DNA from: an uncultured Hyphomonas sp.
GTDB taxonomy: Bacteria; Pseudomonadota; Alphaproteobacteria; Caulobacterales; Hyphomonadaceae
Length of the DNA stretch: 64,000 nucleotides
Reading direction: 5' to 3'
Assembly (NCBI RefSeq): GCF_963677035.1
Contig: NZ_OY781472.1
Location: 2,232,001-2,296,000 of the forward strand
Shown here: positions 8,604 to 17,717 of the stretch, one piece after another
Numbering within the stretch: the first letter of the stretch is position 1
Layout of the letters: each line of letters begins with the position of its first letter
The notes under the pieces: model-generated
What the model was told of the DNA's origin: nothing
Database searches by the model: none
Seen by the model: only the letters and a program-made list of their open reading frames with translations
Position numbers and translations under genes: made by a program

Positions 8604-10478
8604 ATGAAGACGATACGAGGCGCGCTGACCGCAGGGCTTCTGGCGCTTGCCGCCGCCTGCGCCCATGCCGAAGCCGAACCGGAACCGCCCCCGCGCGAAA
8701 CCGGCTGGAACGTCGCGCCCTTCCAGCCGCAGCTCACCCGTAACAAGGCCCCGGAACTTTGCGAGCCCTTCGCCGCGGCCTGGACGGATCTGTTCGACGC
8801 TGCGGGGCGGTTGGACTCCGCCGATCTCGACCTGTCCGCCATTCCGCATGAGGCGGTGTTCGCGTTTCCGGAAACGGTGAGAAGCGGGCGGGCGGCACGG
8901 ACCCAGTCGCTCTACTACGAGACTTTCGAGGCCCGTCATGATCTGGATGGCGACGGGGATGAGGAGGTCCTGTTCGTCGTGTCCTACGATATGGGCTGGC
9001 GGTATCTCGGCGCCGGTCTCTATCTGTTTGACACGGTCGCCGATTTTGAGGCCATGCAAGCTCAATATCCGGAGCGCTACGGGGAGATCAGATCTACCTA
9101 CTACTGGAACGAACTCGCAGCCGAGGTGACAGGCGGGCCGGTCGCCAGTTTCGGCCCGCTCCACCGGGTCCAGTTGTTCCTGCATGAAGGGGCGCTCTAT
9201 ACCGTCTCGGACGGTCGGGGCGTTTCGAGGGGCCAGCAGAGTAAACGCGAATCCGTGCGCCGCATCTGGCCCGCTGAAGATGCTGAAACGGTCTGTGAAC
9301 TTCAGATCCGTCCGGAGCCGGAGCAGTTCGAGTCCTTCATTTCCGCTTCGCCTTTTTATCAGGCACTCAAGGCCATGTATGCGGGGCCAGAGCAGGGCGG
9401 CATGTGCTATGGCACGATGGGCTGGACCGGTGTTCCGCCGGAAGCCATCCTGCCCGACCTGTTCTACCGTCCGCAGGCCTGGCCGGAGCCGAATGGCCGG
9501 TTCGGACCCGAAGAAGAGCCACAGGACGATGTGGCCCGCCAGCTGCGCCCGCTGAGTTGGGGCGCCACCGACCCGTTCAGCTGGCAGATCTACCTGTCCC
9601 TCCGGCAGGATCAGCCGGAGTTTTTGCGGCGCATGGAGGAATACTATACCGAGCGGTTTGCCATGCCGCCTGAGGAGGCGAAGACCGCAGCGCTTCAGGC
9701 CTGGCGCGCGCTGGTGGACCGCATTTTTTATGCCCGGAACAATGACATGCTGCTGGCCTTCCTTGCGCTCCGGCCGGCAGCCCCGGCAGAACCGGCTGAC
9801 TTCGTCTTCGGTGCCCCGTTGCACGAAGTTCTGAACGCCGTGGATGTGGCGCTCAGAGAACCAAATGCGTTGCGCAATGTCACGCCGTCGCGGCACGTGC
9901 CAATCTGGGCCCGTGCGATATCGGCCGCGATCCTTGCGGGGGAGCCGACAGACGTCATCAGCGATCTGTATACTACATATCTGGAAACACACGGGCCACC
10001 AGACGACCCGTCCAGACAGGCGCGTTATGAACGGGATATCGCCCTCCTACATGCCAATGTGCTGGCCGCGGCCGCTGTTCGTCCGGACGTGCTGCAACTC
10101 CTGCCAGGCCTTGGCGCGCCGCTAGATGAGCCGACGAACTATTTCGGCAAGACGGCGCTGATGTATGCAGCGCAGCTGGACATGCCGGAATCCGTACAGG
10201 TGCTTTTGAATGCGGGTGTTGACGTGAGCCGGCGCACGCAAAGTGTGCAAGAAGGAGACCGTCGTGCCTGTGGACAATTGCAGCGGGACCACCGAACGGC
10301 ACTCATGTACGCCGCCGAGAATGCCTCCGAAGAGCTGATACTGATGCTGCTCGAGGCTGGGGCCGATCCGGCGGCAGAAGATACCGAAGGCAATACGGCC
10401 AGCTGGTATCTCGCCCGCAACGCGAAGCTGGATGACGATGCCCGGACGCGTCTGGACGCGCGGCTGGCGGTGGATTGA
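8604..10478 (+). CDS. Exported ankyrin-repeat protein
   Basis: A 624-residue protein. It begins with a signal peptide (MKTIRGALTAGLLALAAAC), which could be cleaved as a lipoprotein at Cys19 or after AHA. The central 450 residues are unfamiliar to me; they contain a D-L-D-G-D-G-D-E-E-V segment (about 113-122) resembling a calcium-binding or FG-GAP type loop. The C-terminus (about 510-615) has two to three ankyrin repeats with G-K-T-A-L-M-Y-A-A and R-T-A-L-M-Y-A-A-E. It stands alone on the plus strand after dnaJ. Ankyrin repeats suggest protein binding in the periplasm, but no partner is visible. Confidence 0.75.
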   Translation: MKTIRGALTAGLLALAAACAHAEAEPEPPPRETGWNVAPFQPQLTRNKAPELCEPFAAAWTDLFDAAGRLDSADLDLSAIPHEAVFAFPETVRSGRAARTQSLYYETFEARHDLDGDGDEEVLFVVSYDMGWRYLGAGLYLFDTVADFEAMQAQYPERYGEIRSTYYWNELAAEVTGGPVASFGPLHRVQLFLHEGALYTVSDGRGVSRGQQSKRESVRRIWPAEDAETVCELQIRPEPEQFESFISASPFYQALKAMYAGPEQGGMCYGTMGWTGVPPEAILPDLFYRPQAWPEPNGRFGPEEEPQDDVARQLRPLSWGATDPFSWQIYLSLRQDQPEFLRRMEEYYTERFAMPPEEAKTAALQAWRALVDRIFYARNNDMLLAFLALRPAAPAEPADFVFGAPLHEVLNAVDVALREPNALRNVTPSRHVPIWARAISAAILAGEPTDVISDLYTTYLETHGPPDDPSRQARYERDIALLHANVLAAAAVRPDVLQLLPGLGAPLDEPTNYFGKTALMYAAQLDMPESVQVLLNAGVDVSRRTQSVQEGDRRACGQLQRDHRTALMYAAENASEELILMLLEAGADPAAEDTEGNTASWYLARNAKLDDDARTRLDARLAVD

Positions 10479-10483
10479 AGTCC

Positions 10484-10525
10484 TTCGCTTGCGCTCCGGC
10501 CTGCCTCGGGAAATCGCGGTGGGGT
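10484..10525. repeat. Dispersed repeat family E, copy 1 (fragment)
   Basis: The stretch at about 10499-10522 (GCCTGCCTCGGGAAATCGCG) recurs at about 37971-37994, both times preceded by a CGCTT-rich arm. It fills the gap between two convergent genes. Confidence 0.6.
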
Positions 10526-10542
10526 GTCTGGTCTCCGGCCGC

Positions 10543-11454
10543 TTAGCGGCACCCCTCCGCCCAATCCATCACGGTGCCGATCAATTCGTCGCGCGACCAT
10601 GAGAAGGAATGATCGCCGGAGAGGACAACGCCCGTCGTGTCGATGGCGGGGTCTGCCTCATAGGCGGCGATCAGCGGCAGGATGATCGCATCGGCCGGGA
10701 CGGAGGCGTCCTTGTCGCCGCCGATGATGAGGATGCGTTTGCCTTCCAGGTCCGGCGCGAGGCCCTGCAGAGCGAACGCGTCCTTGTTTGCCGCGATCTC
10801 GGCCGTGATCTTCTCACCGGTCAGGCCATGCAGCATTTGCAGGCTGTCGCTATAGGCCATGAAGCCGGCCCTCGCGTCCGGGTCCGCTTCAAAGACGCTG
10901 GCCATCACGCCGACATTTGCCGGGGCGATGCCCGCGGCGCACGCAATGCCGTTATCGCGCGCGGCGGCCTCAAGCGAGGCAAAGCCCCCCATGGAGTGCC
11001 CCACAAGCACGATATGATCCGGATCAGTCCGGTATTGGTCCGCATGGGTGCGCAGGAAGTCCGTCGCGGCGGCGACATCCTCGATCACATGGGTGAGGGT
11101 GTAGTCGCCCTCGCTGCCCCAGGCGCCGCGATAGTGGAAGAACAGCACGTTCCACCCTGCCGCGCGCATGTCCTGCGCGAGATCCAGATTTTTCTCATTG
11201 CCGGGAAAGCCGTGCAACAGCACCACCGCCGGGTGCGGCCCCGGCCCGTCCGCCAGATAGATCAGGCCATTCAGCCGGTCGCCATGACTGTCGAAGGAGA
11301 TTTCCTCAATTGCGGGCGGGAAGGCTTCATCATAGGCCGGCGCGGCAGAGTCCGCCGCCGCCGCAGACACGGCTGGCGTGTCCGCAGGGGCTGTCGCGCA
11401 AGCGGCAAGCAGGGCGGCGCCGGTGAGCGCGGCGAAAATGGATGCGTATTTCAT
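10543..11454 (-). CDS. Alpha/beta hydrolase lipoprotein
   Basis: A 303-residue exported hydrolase. The start at 11454 gives a signal peptide with the lipobox L-A-A-C (Cys19) and has GGGAGG 7 bases upstream; the frame is open further up but without a ribosome site. The nucleophile elbow is G-H-S-M-G-G (Ser154), the oxyanion loop H-G-F-P-G-N is at about 81-86, and the acid and histidine are in G-G-D-K-D and S-G-D-H-S. The layout resembles dienelactone hydrolase/peptidase S9-like serine hydrolases. The substrate is unknown. It probably faces the periplasm, anchored to a membrane. Confidence 0.87.
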   Translation of the reverse strand: MKYASIFAALTGAALLAACATAPADTPAVSAAAADSAAPAYDEAFPPAIEEISFDSHGDRLNGLIYLADGPGPHPAVVLLHGFPGNEKNLDLAQDMRAAGWNVLFFHYRGAWGSEGDYTLTHVIEDVAAATDFLRTHADQYRTDPDHIVLVGHSMGGFASLEAAARDNGIACAAGIAPANVGVMASVFEADPDARAGFMAYSDSLQMLHGLTGEKITAEIAANKDAFALQGLAPDLEGKRILIIGGDKDASVPADAIILPLIAAYEADPAIDTTGVVLSGDHSFSWSRDELIGTVMDWAEGCR

Positions 11455-11548
11455 GAAGATCCTCCCGTTGGAGGGAACCATAAGCGGGAAGACGGACAGG
11501 GGGAAGACTGGCGGGAAAGATCGCCCCCTCTCCCACACCCGCCGCGTG

Positions 11549-11648
11549 TCATCCCGGAATTTGCGCAGCAAATATCCGGGACCTTGTTCCTGTAATGCTC
11601 ACACCAGCGAGAAGGTCCCGGATAAACGCTTCGCGTTTTCCGGGATGA
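11549..11648. repeat. Dispersed palindromic repeat family A, copy 1
   Basis: About 100 bases bounded by TCATCCCGGAA and TTCCGGGATGA, with inner inverted arms ATCCGGGACC / GGTCCCGGAT around a variable middle. The same design recurs at 38204-38301 and 43704-43795, and a right-end fragment is at 47731-47742. The long stem suggests a foldable RNA or a REP-like element. Confidence 0.85.
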
Positions 11649-11703
11649 CGGGGTGGGGATGATCTCAATTCGTCGGATAGGGCGCCGCCTCATCCTTCCG
11701 GGC

Positions 11704-12072
11704 ATGCATCCTGACCTCCAACGCTACTTTACCCATGTCTGGCCGCTCTTCTGGCCGTGGCTGGTGTGGAACCTGCTGCGTGTCGCCCGCTGGCACACGC
11801 GGACGGGGCGGGATGCTTTGATGGCGGTGGATTGCTTTGGCAACATCCGGCTGGTCTTCGTGGCCGATGCCTCGCCGCCCGATGATCTCTATACATATGA
11901 AGCGCCGCGTATTGCGGCATGGGAGCGTCCTGCCTTTGGCAGCGATGTGCCCGCGTGCGTGCGCGCGTCGTCTGCGCCAGTCCGTCATGATCCGGTTAAG
12001 TCCGGTATGGTCATGCTTCGTCATGGTATAGTCCGGTATGATCATGGGTTGCACGTGCGGGGGCCGCCTTAG
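11704..12072 (+). CDS. Hypothetical protein
   Basis: An open frame of 122 codons from 11704 (MHPDLQRYFTHVWPLFW); an in-frame start at 11653 lies next to the family A repeat and is less likely. The first 80 residues have a plausible protein composition with an aromatic amphipathic segment (H-V-W-P-L-F-W-P-W-L-V-W-N-L-L). The last 40 are arginine- and proline-rich and may be an extension into non-coding DNA. I do not recognise a family. It lies between two repeat elements, so it could be either a small real gene or chance. Confidence 0.4.
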   Translation: MHPDLQRYFTHVWPLFWPWLVWNLLRVARWHTRTGRDALMAVDCFGNIRLVFVADASPPDDLYTYEAPRIAAWERPAFGSDVPACVRASSAPVRHDPVKSGMVMLRHGIVRYDHGLHVRGPP

Positions 12073-12096
12073 GTGGGCCTTTCGTGAGCCGCCAGT

Positions 12097-12178
12097 CATC
12101 CTTCGACTTCGCTCAGGATGAGTCCCGTTCTCAAGCGCGCCTGCCTTGCTGTCTCATGCTGAGCGAAGTCGAAGGATG
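12097..12178. repeat. Dispersed palindromic repeat family B, copy 1
   Basis: Inverted arms CATCCTTCGACTTCGCTCAG and CTGAGCGAAGTCGAAGGATG around a short variable centre. Other copies are at 37859-37935 and 47651-47720. No gene is seen between it and the thiolase terminator. Confidence 0.85.
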
Positions 12179-12300
12179 CGCCACACAGAACCAACTCCCC
12201 CACCCGGATGGCGCCCGCCAGTCCGGCCGCAGGTGCTGCGCGGAGGCTCCGTTGTTTGCGAACAGCGTGTCTCTTGTGGTGTCTGTGCCACCGGAACGGA

Positions 12301-12330
12301 AAACGCCCGGTCCATTATCAGGACCGGGCG
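12301..12330 (-). terminator. Terminator of the thiolase gene
   Basis: On the minus strand a perfect 10-bp stem CGCCCGGTCC / GGACCGGGCG with a 7-base loop is followed by TTTTCC, 42 bases past the thiolase stop. Confidence 0.8.
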
Positions 12331-12371
12331 CTTGTCAGGATCTGCCGTCAGGCAGTAGATTCATCAGGCGA

Positions 12372-13622
12372 TCAGGCGTCGATACGCTCAATGATGATCG
12401 CCGGGGCCATGCCGCCAGCGGCGCACATGGTGACGAGGCCATAGCGGCCGCCGGAGCGCTCAAGTTCGTCCAGCGCCGTGCCGATCAGGATCGAGCCGGT
12501 GGCGCCGATCGGGTGACCAAGGGCCATGGCGCCGCCATTGATGTTGACCTTGCTGCGGTCGAGATCAAGATCACGGATGAACTTCTCGGCGACCACCGAG
12601 AAGGCTTCGTTGATTTCATAGACGTCGATGTCGCCGGCGGTGAGACCTGCCTTGGCCAGCACTTTCTTCGCGGCCGGGACCGGTGCGTTCAGCATCAGCG
12701 TCGGGCAGTCGCCCATGTTCGCCGTGGCGACGACGCGGGCGCGCGGCTTCAGGCCGTGCTTCTTCATATAGGCTTCCGAGGTCATCAGGACCGCGCCCGA
12801 GCCGTCGACAACGCCGGAGGAGTTGCCGGCATGGTGCACGTGCTGAATCTTGCCTTTCAGCTGCGGGTACACTTTCTCGATCAGGCCGCCATAGGTCATG
12901 CCCTTGTCGTCGACAGGCACGTCCCAGAACATGTTGAACACGGTCTTCAGGCCAGCGAGGCTTTCCATCGTCGTGCCGGGACGCGGGAATTCGTCCTTGT
13001 CGAGCGCGAGCGAACCGTCGCGGTTGTAGACAGGCACGACCGACCGGTCGAAGCGGCCTTCCTTCAGGGCGCGGTCGGCGCGCTCCTGGCTGACCACGGC
13101 CAGCTGGTCGACCGCTTCACGGCTGATGCCTTCCATCGTCGCGATGGCATCGGCGCAGCAGCCCTGCTGCGATTGCGGGTGCAGCTCGCGCAGGTGCAGG
13201 TTGCCGGCGTCCATCATCGGCGGGTTTTTCGGATCGGCAGTCGCCGCCGTGTAGCTCATCATCTCGCAGCCACCGGCCACGATGCAGTCTTCCATGCCCG
13301 ACATGATCTGAGCCGTGGCCAGCGCCACGGTGGTGATACCCGAGCCGCAGAAACGGTCGAGCGTGACGCCGGAGGCTTTCACGTCATAGCCGGCATCGAG
13401 AGCCGCCATGCGGCCCATGTCTGCGCCCTGGGCGCCGCGCTGGCTGGAGGTGCCCCAGATGACATCGTCCACGGTGGCGGTGTCGAGCTTGTTGCGCTCG
13501 GCGATCTGGCCCAGCACGGTGGCAGCCAGATGCTGCGGGTGCAGGTGAGCAAGCGATCCCTTGCCGACTTTGCCGATACCGCGCGGTGTGCGGCAGGCGT
13601 CAATGATGAAGGCCTCAGCCAT
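12372..13622 (-). CDS. Thiolase (acetyl-CoA C-acyltransferase)
   Basis: A 416-residue thiolase that either cleaves 3-ketoacyl-CoA (beta-oxidation) or condenses two acyl-CoA molecules. The nucleophilic cysteine is Cys92 in D-R-F-C-G-S-G. The second catalytic pair is His370 in A-L-G-H-P-I-G-A-T-G and Cys400 in T-M-C-A-A-G-G. N-E-A-F-S-V-V carries the conserved asparagine/glutamate. Length and motifs are complete. It stands alone on the minus strand with its own terminator, so direction of reaction and chain length cannot be read. Members of this clade are often annotated acetyl-CoA C-acetyltransferase. Confidence 0.93.
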   Translation of the reverse strand: MAEAFIIDACRTPRGIGKVGKGSLAHLHPQHLAATVLGQIAERNKLDTATVDDVIWGTSSQRGAQGADMGRMAALDAGYDVKASGVTLDRFCGSGITTVALATAQIMSGMEDCIVAGGCEMMSYTAATADPKNPPMMDAGNLHLRELHPQSQQGCCADAIATMEGISREAVDQLAVVSQERADRALKEGRFDRSVVPVYNRDGSLALDKDEFPRPGTTMESLAGLKTVFNMFWDVPVDDKGMTYGGLIEKVYPQLKGKIQHVHHAGNSSGVVDGSGAVLMTSEAYMKKHGLKPRARVVATANMGDCPTLMLNAPVPAAKKVLAKAGLTAGDIDVYEINEAFSVVAEKFIRDLDLDRSKVNINGGAMALGHPIGATGSILIGTALDELERSGGRYGLVTMCAAGGMAPAIIIERIDA

Positions 13623-13765
13623 GATCAGTCTCCGGTTTCCTGAGTTTGGATGGCGCAGGTTTACGCGAACGTAAGGGGCAGCGGAAGTCGTGACGCCGGG
13701 GCAGAGTCCCTAACGTCAATTCAGTATGATTTTGAATATTCTATAGAGTGTGGGATATTGATGAA

Positions 13766-14755
13766 ATGACAAGGGAGTCGAAACGCGGGCCGACCAAAAT
13801 GGCGGACCGGTGGCACACAAAAGGTGCCTTATTCAGCATTCTGGCCCTGTTGGGATGCTTTCCGGCGTTTGCAACCGAGCGCCAGGTCATCCCGTTCGAG
13901 CTGAATGAGTACGATCACATGGTCGTGCGCGTGGAAGTGAACGGCAACGACCGGGCCACGGCTGTGATCGATACGGCGGCCACCTTCCCGATGATCAACC
14001 GCCGTACGGCTCAGCTGGCCGAGATCCTGGAACTTGGCGAAGACCCGCCCATGGTGAGTGTACTTGGCCTGACCGGGGAAGATATTTTTCCGGTTGTGAG
14101 CCTCGACACGCTCGTGGTCGGAAATGTGATGAAGACCGATATGCCGGTCGCCCTGAATGCCGATTTCAATGTCCTGGGCACCCAGAATGTGCTTCCGGCG
14201 AGCGCCTTTGAAGGCGATGTGCTGGACTTCGATTTCGCCAACCAGCGCGTCATGGTTTACAATGGACGGCCAGACCGAAGCGTCAGGCTTATCCCGAGTT
14301 CCATCCGCTATACGGACCGGGGCGGGCTGATCTTCATCGACGTGGAGATCAATGGTTACAAGGGCAAAGCGCTGATCGATACCGGATCAAACGTCACCTT
14401 CATCAACAGGCAGTTTGCCGAACACGCCGGTACGCGAACCAATGAAGACAAGACGAAGAGGCTGCAGGGCGCCACCAGCGGCGACCTTTCTCTGCGCATC
14501 GCCACGGCGCGATCGATGCAGGTCGGAGACTATCGCCTTTCGCGCACGGACATTCTCGTCTCGGACCCTCCCTTGTTCGAATTCCTGGGAATCAGCGAAG
14601 AGCCGTCAATGGTGCTGGGTTTAGATCTGTTGTCCGCTTTCCGGGTGCAAATTGACCGGCGCCGCAGCCGCCTGATCCTCAGTGTGCCTGGGACACGCCA
14701 GCAGCGGACGGCGCTGAGATACAGCCGGACAGACACCTTCCTCCCCATTCAATAA
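13766..14755 (+). CDS. Exported protein with two retropepsin-like aspartic protease domains
   Basis: About 329 residues. A signal-like segment (A-L-F-S-I-L-A-L-L-G-C-F-P-A-F-A) follows a charged N-terminus; possible starts are GTG 13748, ATG 13766 and ATG 13799, none with a clear ribosome site. Two tandem retropepsin-like folds are visible, each with a hydrophobic-D-T motif: A-V-I-D-T-A-A (about 67-73) and A-L-I-D-T-G-S (about 203-209). Retropepsins work as dimers of D-T/S-G domains, so this looks like a single-chain pair. The first has Ala in place of Gly after D-T, which may impair activity. Its target is unknown; a periplasmic location is inferred. Confidence 0.78.
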   Translation: MTRESKRGPTKMADRWHTKGALFSILALLGCFPAFATERQVIPFELNEYDHMVVRVEVNGNDRATAVIDTAATFPMINRRTAQLAEILELGEDPPMVSVLGLTGEDIFPVVSLDTLVVGNVMKTDMPVALNADFNVLGTQNVLPASAFEGDVLDFDFANQRVMVYNGRPDRSVRLIPSSIRYTDRGGLIFIDVEINGYKGKALIDTGSNVTFINRQFAEHAGTRTNEDKTKRLQGATSGDLSLRIATARSMQVGDYRLSRTDILVSDPPLFEFLGISEEPSMVLGLDLLSAFRVQIDRRRSRLILSVPGTRQQRTALRYSRTDTFLPIQ

Positions 14756-14763
14756 AACCCGGC

Positions 14764-17598
14764 CTAGCCGAATGCGCCATAGGCGTGGGTGATGGCCAGG
14801 CTGATGCTGTGCAGAGTCCGGCCGATTTCATCCAGCGGTGCAATGATGTCCTTGTGGATGCGTTCGTAACCATAGGACGTGCTGCGGGCCTGGCTGCCAG
14901 GTTCGGTCAGCGCCTGCAGCGGCGTGTCCTGGCCACGGGCGCGGGGAAAAATCTCACTCAGCAGCTCCACCACTTCCGCAAAGCGCATTTCCGCGATCAT
15001 GTTCACGACGTCGCGGGCGCTGGCGTCATGACGTTCCGAAAGCCGCGGCAGACTGCCCGCAAGGGCAAAGGCCCGCATCATCAGCGCTTGCCGGACGGCG
15101 TGAAGCACATGCAGGGCGAGCCGGTTTTCATGGCGCTCTTCTGTGGACGGGGCATCCTGAAGCTGGGCCGTCAGCCGGTCGAACCGGCGCAGGTCTACTG
15201 ACAGGAGGTTGGCGATCCGGTTGATGGACACCGCCGTTTCATCGGCTCGCAGGGCGTAGTAGACGGCCCTGTATGCGGCGGCGCCGCTTTCCGTCTTCAT
15301 CATGCGGGCATGGGCGATCCAGACGCCCGGATCATAGACGCTGGCATAGCCACGCAGGGCGGGCAGGCTGGTCAGGCCGCGGGCCTCGGCTGCAAGGAAG
15401 ACCAGCTGTCGCATGCGCGGGCTGGTATCGATCAGCTCCACCAGCCGCTCCGTTTCGCGCTGCAGGGATGAGCCGATTCCGGCGGCGGTGTTCGCCGGAA
15501 TGCCGAGTTGCTGCAGTGTGGCATTATGGGAAATCGCGCGCAGGGATCGCGGACCGGTGGGGCCAGCCGCGCGGCGCTTCGGGCGGGATCCCGCTTTGAC
15601 CGTCAGGCCGCTGGAGAACGCGCCCAGAAGGCGGCCGTAATCCGGGTTCACGAACAGACGCTCATGCCAGGCGCGCAGGGCGCGGTAAAAGTCCCAGACG
15701 AGATCTGTTCGCGTGTAGAACGGGTCCGTCTTGGCTGTTTCGTCGACCGGTTTGAAAATGTGCTCGCCCCAGGCGGCCATGGTCGCGTCCGCCAGAACAG
15801 GCGTTGCGAAGTGCAGGTAACCGTCTCCGCCCTGAAAGCTGACTTCATGGCGCAGGTTCAGGCCGCGCATCTCCGCCCCGGCCCGGGTCCAGGGTGTCAG
15901 CAAGTGGTCGAACCGTTGTTCGAATGTACCCGGCCAGGCGCCCCGCCCCATGGACTCGCCATGCGTGTTGAAGATCAGGAGGTCGACATCGGCATGCTTC
16001 GCGGCGAGCGCGCGCGAGATGAGGTTGTGAATCCGCTCAATCGCCATGTCGGCCGCGACCTGGCCGATGAACCGTCCGGCGTCGGAGAAGCCGAGCTGGA
16101 TCGACAGATAACCGCGCTGCTTCACATAGGCGAGGAATTCGGGCTCCTCCAGCAGGCGTTCGATGAAGCGGCCGCCGGTTTCCAGCGCTTCCGGCGTCTC
16201 GAACAGAGGCGAGATATCCAGCATCTCATCGACGCCGTACTGGCGCGCAAGATAGAGCGCGCCCATCACGGTGGCCGGGTTTTCACTTTCGGCGATCAGG
16301 AAACGGATGACCGAGCCGGCATCGATGTGTTTCAGGATCTGGGCGCACATCATGAACTGCCGCCGCGCCGTCGACTGCTCCATGAACAAGTCGCCGAAAT
16401 TGACGTTCACGGGTTTTGACTTGCGGGCTTTCTGGGCGAGCTCCGCCAGCGCCACACGGCCAAGTTCGCGGTCTTCGGTCTCAAGGCCGAGGTCCCGGTT
16501 GATCACCGTCCGCACCTGGGCGGCGTTGACGCGCAAATGGATGCGGGCGGTGCCGAGTTGCTGGGCGGCGACTTCGGCCCGGAAAGCGATCAGATCCGCC
16601 GCGAGCGCATCGGCTGCGGCCGGGATGGCCGAGTCGAGCGCGGCCGTGATTTCGGACGCATCCAGAATGATAGCCTGATCATGTCCGGTCAGCGCATTGG
16701 CCGCAGCGACCAGATTGTCGGCATCGGTCAGGTCCTTCGCGAACAGTTCCGCATGAGACCGGGTAAGCCGGGCTGCGGAGGTGAGGCGGCGAGCGAGGCC
16801 GTTGAGGCCCGGCACCTTGCCATGGGCGGCCAGCAGCGTGCCGAGCCTGTCAGCATACCGCTCCAGCTGCATGGCCTTTTCGGTCAGGCGGAAGGTCAGC
16901 GATTGCGACCAGTGAATGTCGGCCCGGCCGTCGAGGTCATAGCCGACCCAGCATGCCAACGTTGGCATGGCAGGGCGAAGATCCCGCCAGCGATCCGGGA
17001 AAGCTGCCCTCGCAATCCCGAGAATGACGTCCGCCATCTTCCGCTGGGCATGCGCGGCGTTTTCGAGGGCGGTCTGCACTTCCTCATGTTCGCCATAGAG
17101 GCTGATCGCCTGGTTCCAGTCGCGGCTGTCGGCCCTGATCAGTTTTGCAAGCCGGGCGCGGCTGGCCTTGGTGGGCTTGCTGACATGGCCGGCGAAGGCG
17201 GCCCGCAGCTCTGTCGACAGGGCGAAGGTCGGGTGGCCCGTGAAGACCAGTCCGCCGCGTTCCTGCGCGACGGCCTCCGCAAAGGCATCGAACCCCTGCT
17301 TCGCGATATCCTCTAACCGGGAGATCAGCGGTGCCCAGGCGGCGGCTTCGTCGGCCCCGGCATGCTGGGCGCGGAAACGGCTGGCCCGTTCGTCGATCAG
17401 TTCGAGGTGGACCTCATTGGCCAGCGCCGTGAGGCTTGCCTGGCTGGCCTTTCCGTCTTCCATGTCCCGGAACAGCGTCTGGGTCAGCGCAAAGACCGAA
17501 TTGGTCATCGGATCAATGTCGATACGCTGGGCTTGTTCGCGCAGGAAGTCCTGCGCAGCATCAAGGGTAACGGGCGGCTTGGAGGATGTTTTGCTCAT
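14764..17598 (-). CDS. Phosphoenolpyruvate carboxylase-like protein with altered catalytic motifs
   Basis: A 944-residue protein that follows the PEP carboxylase domain order along its whole length. T-G-H-P-T-F (120-125) matches TAHPTE, W-V-G-Y-D-L-D-G matches the GGDRDGN region, and P-L-F-E-T is conserved. QLGFSDAGRF (501-510) matches LGYSDSxKD, HGESMGRG (546-553) matches HGRGGSxGRGG, and L-R-A-I-S-H-N-A-T-L matches LRAIPWxFAWTQ. Compared with true enzymes the catalytic Lys becomes Arg, the first Arg of the double RG loop is lost and the PEP-site motifs are degraded. Oxaloacetate formation from PEP and bicarbonate is therefore doubtful. The gene is single, convergent with the retropepsin gene. 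It could be a paralogue with another role. Confidence 0.75.
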   Translation of the reverse strand: MSKTSSKPPVTLDAAQDFLREQAQRIDIDPMTNSVFALTQTLFRDMEDGKASQASLTALANEVHLELIDERASRFRAQHAGADEAAAWAPLISRLEDIAKQGFDAFAEAVAQERGGLVFTGHPTFALSTELRAAFAGHVSKPTKASRARLAKLIRADSRDWNQAISLYGEHEEVQTALENAAHAQRKMADVILGIARAAFPDRWRDLRPAMPTLACWVGYDLDGRADIHWSQSLTFRLTEKAMQLERYADRLGTLLAAHGKVPGLNGLARRLTSAARLTRSHAELFAKDLTDADNLVAAANALTGHDQAIILDASEITAALDSAIPAAADALAADLIAFRAEVAAQQLGTARIHLRVNAAQVRTVINRDLGLETEDRELGRVALAELAQKARKSKPVNVNFGDLFMEQSTARRQFMMCAQILKHIDAGSVIRFLIAESENPATVMGALYLARQYGVDEMLDISPLFETPEALETGGRFIERLLEEPEFLAYVKQRGYLSIQLGFSDAGRFIGQVAADMAIERIHNLISRALAAKHADVDLLIFNTHGESMGRGAWPGTFEQRFDHLLTPWTRAGAEMRGLNLRHEVSFQGGDGYLHFATPVLADATMAAWGEHIFKPVDETAKTDPFYTRTDLVWDFYRALRAWHERLFVNPDYGRLLGAFSSGLTVKAGSRPKRRAAGPTGPRSLRAISHNATLQQLGIPANTAAGIGSSLQRETERLVELIDTSPRMRQLVFLAAEARGLTSLPALRGYASVYDPGVWIAHARMMKTESGAAAYRAVYYALRADETAVSINRIANLLSVDLRRFDRLTAQLQDAPSTEERHENRLALHVLHAVRQALMMRAFALAGSLPRLSERHDASARDVVNMIAEMRFAEVVELLSEIFPRARGQDTPLQALTEPGSQARSTSYGYERIHKDIIAPLDEIGRTLHSISLAITHAYGAFG

Positions 17599-17717
17599 GG
17601 CCGCCAGTCAAAGCGGCCTTTTCGCGGAAAGTCAAAGCCTACTGGACGCAAGGGAAAGCCAGCGCCCGGTGCGGCCGGGAAAATCGGGCAGGTGTGCCAG
17701 ATAAGCTGGCGGTTAAG

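Noticed and set aside
12084..13643. A 519-codon plus-strand frame
   Set aside because: Antisense to the complete thiolase gene and starting inside a family B repeat.
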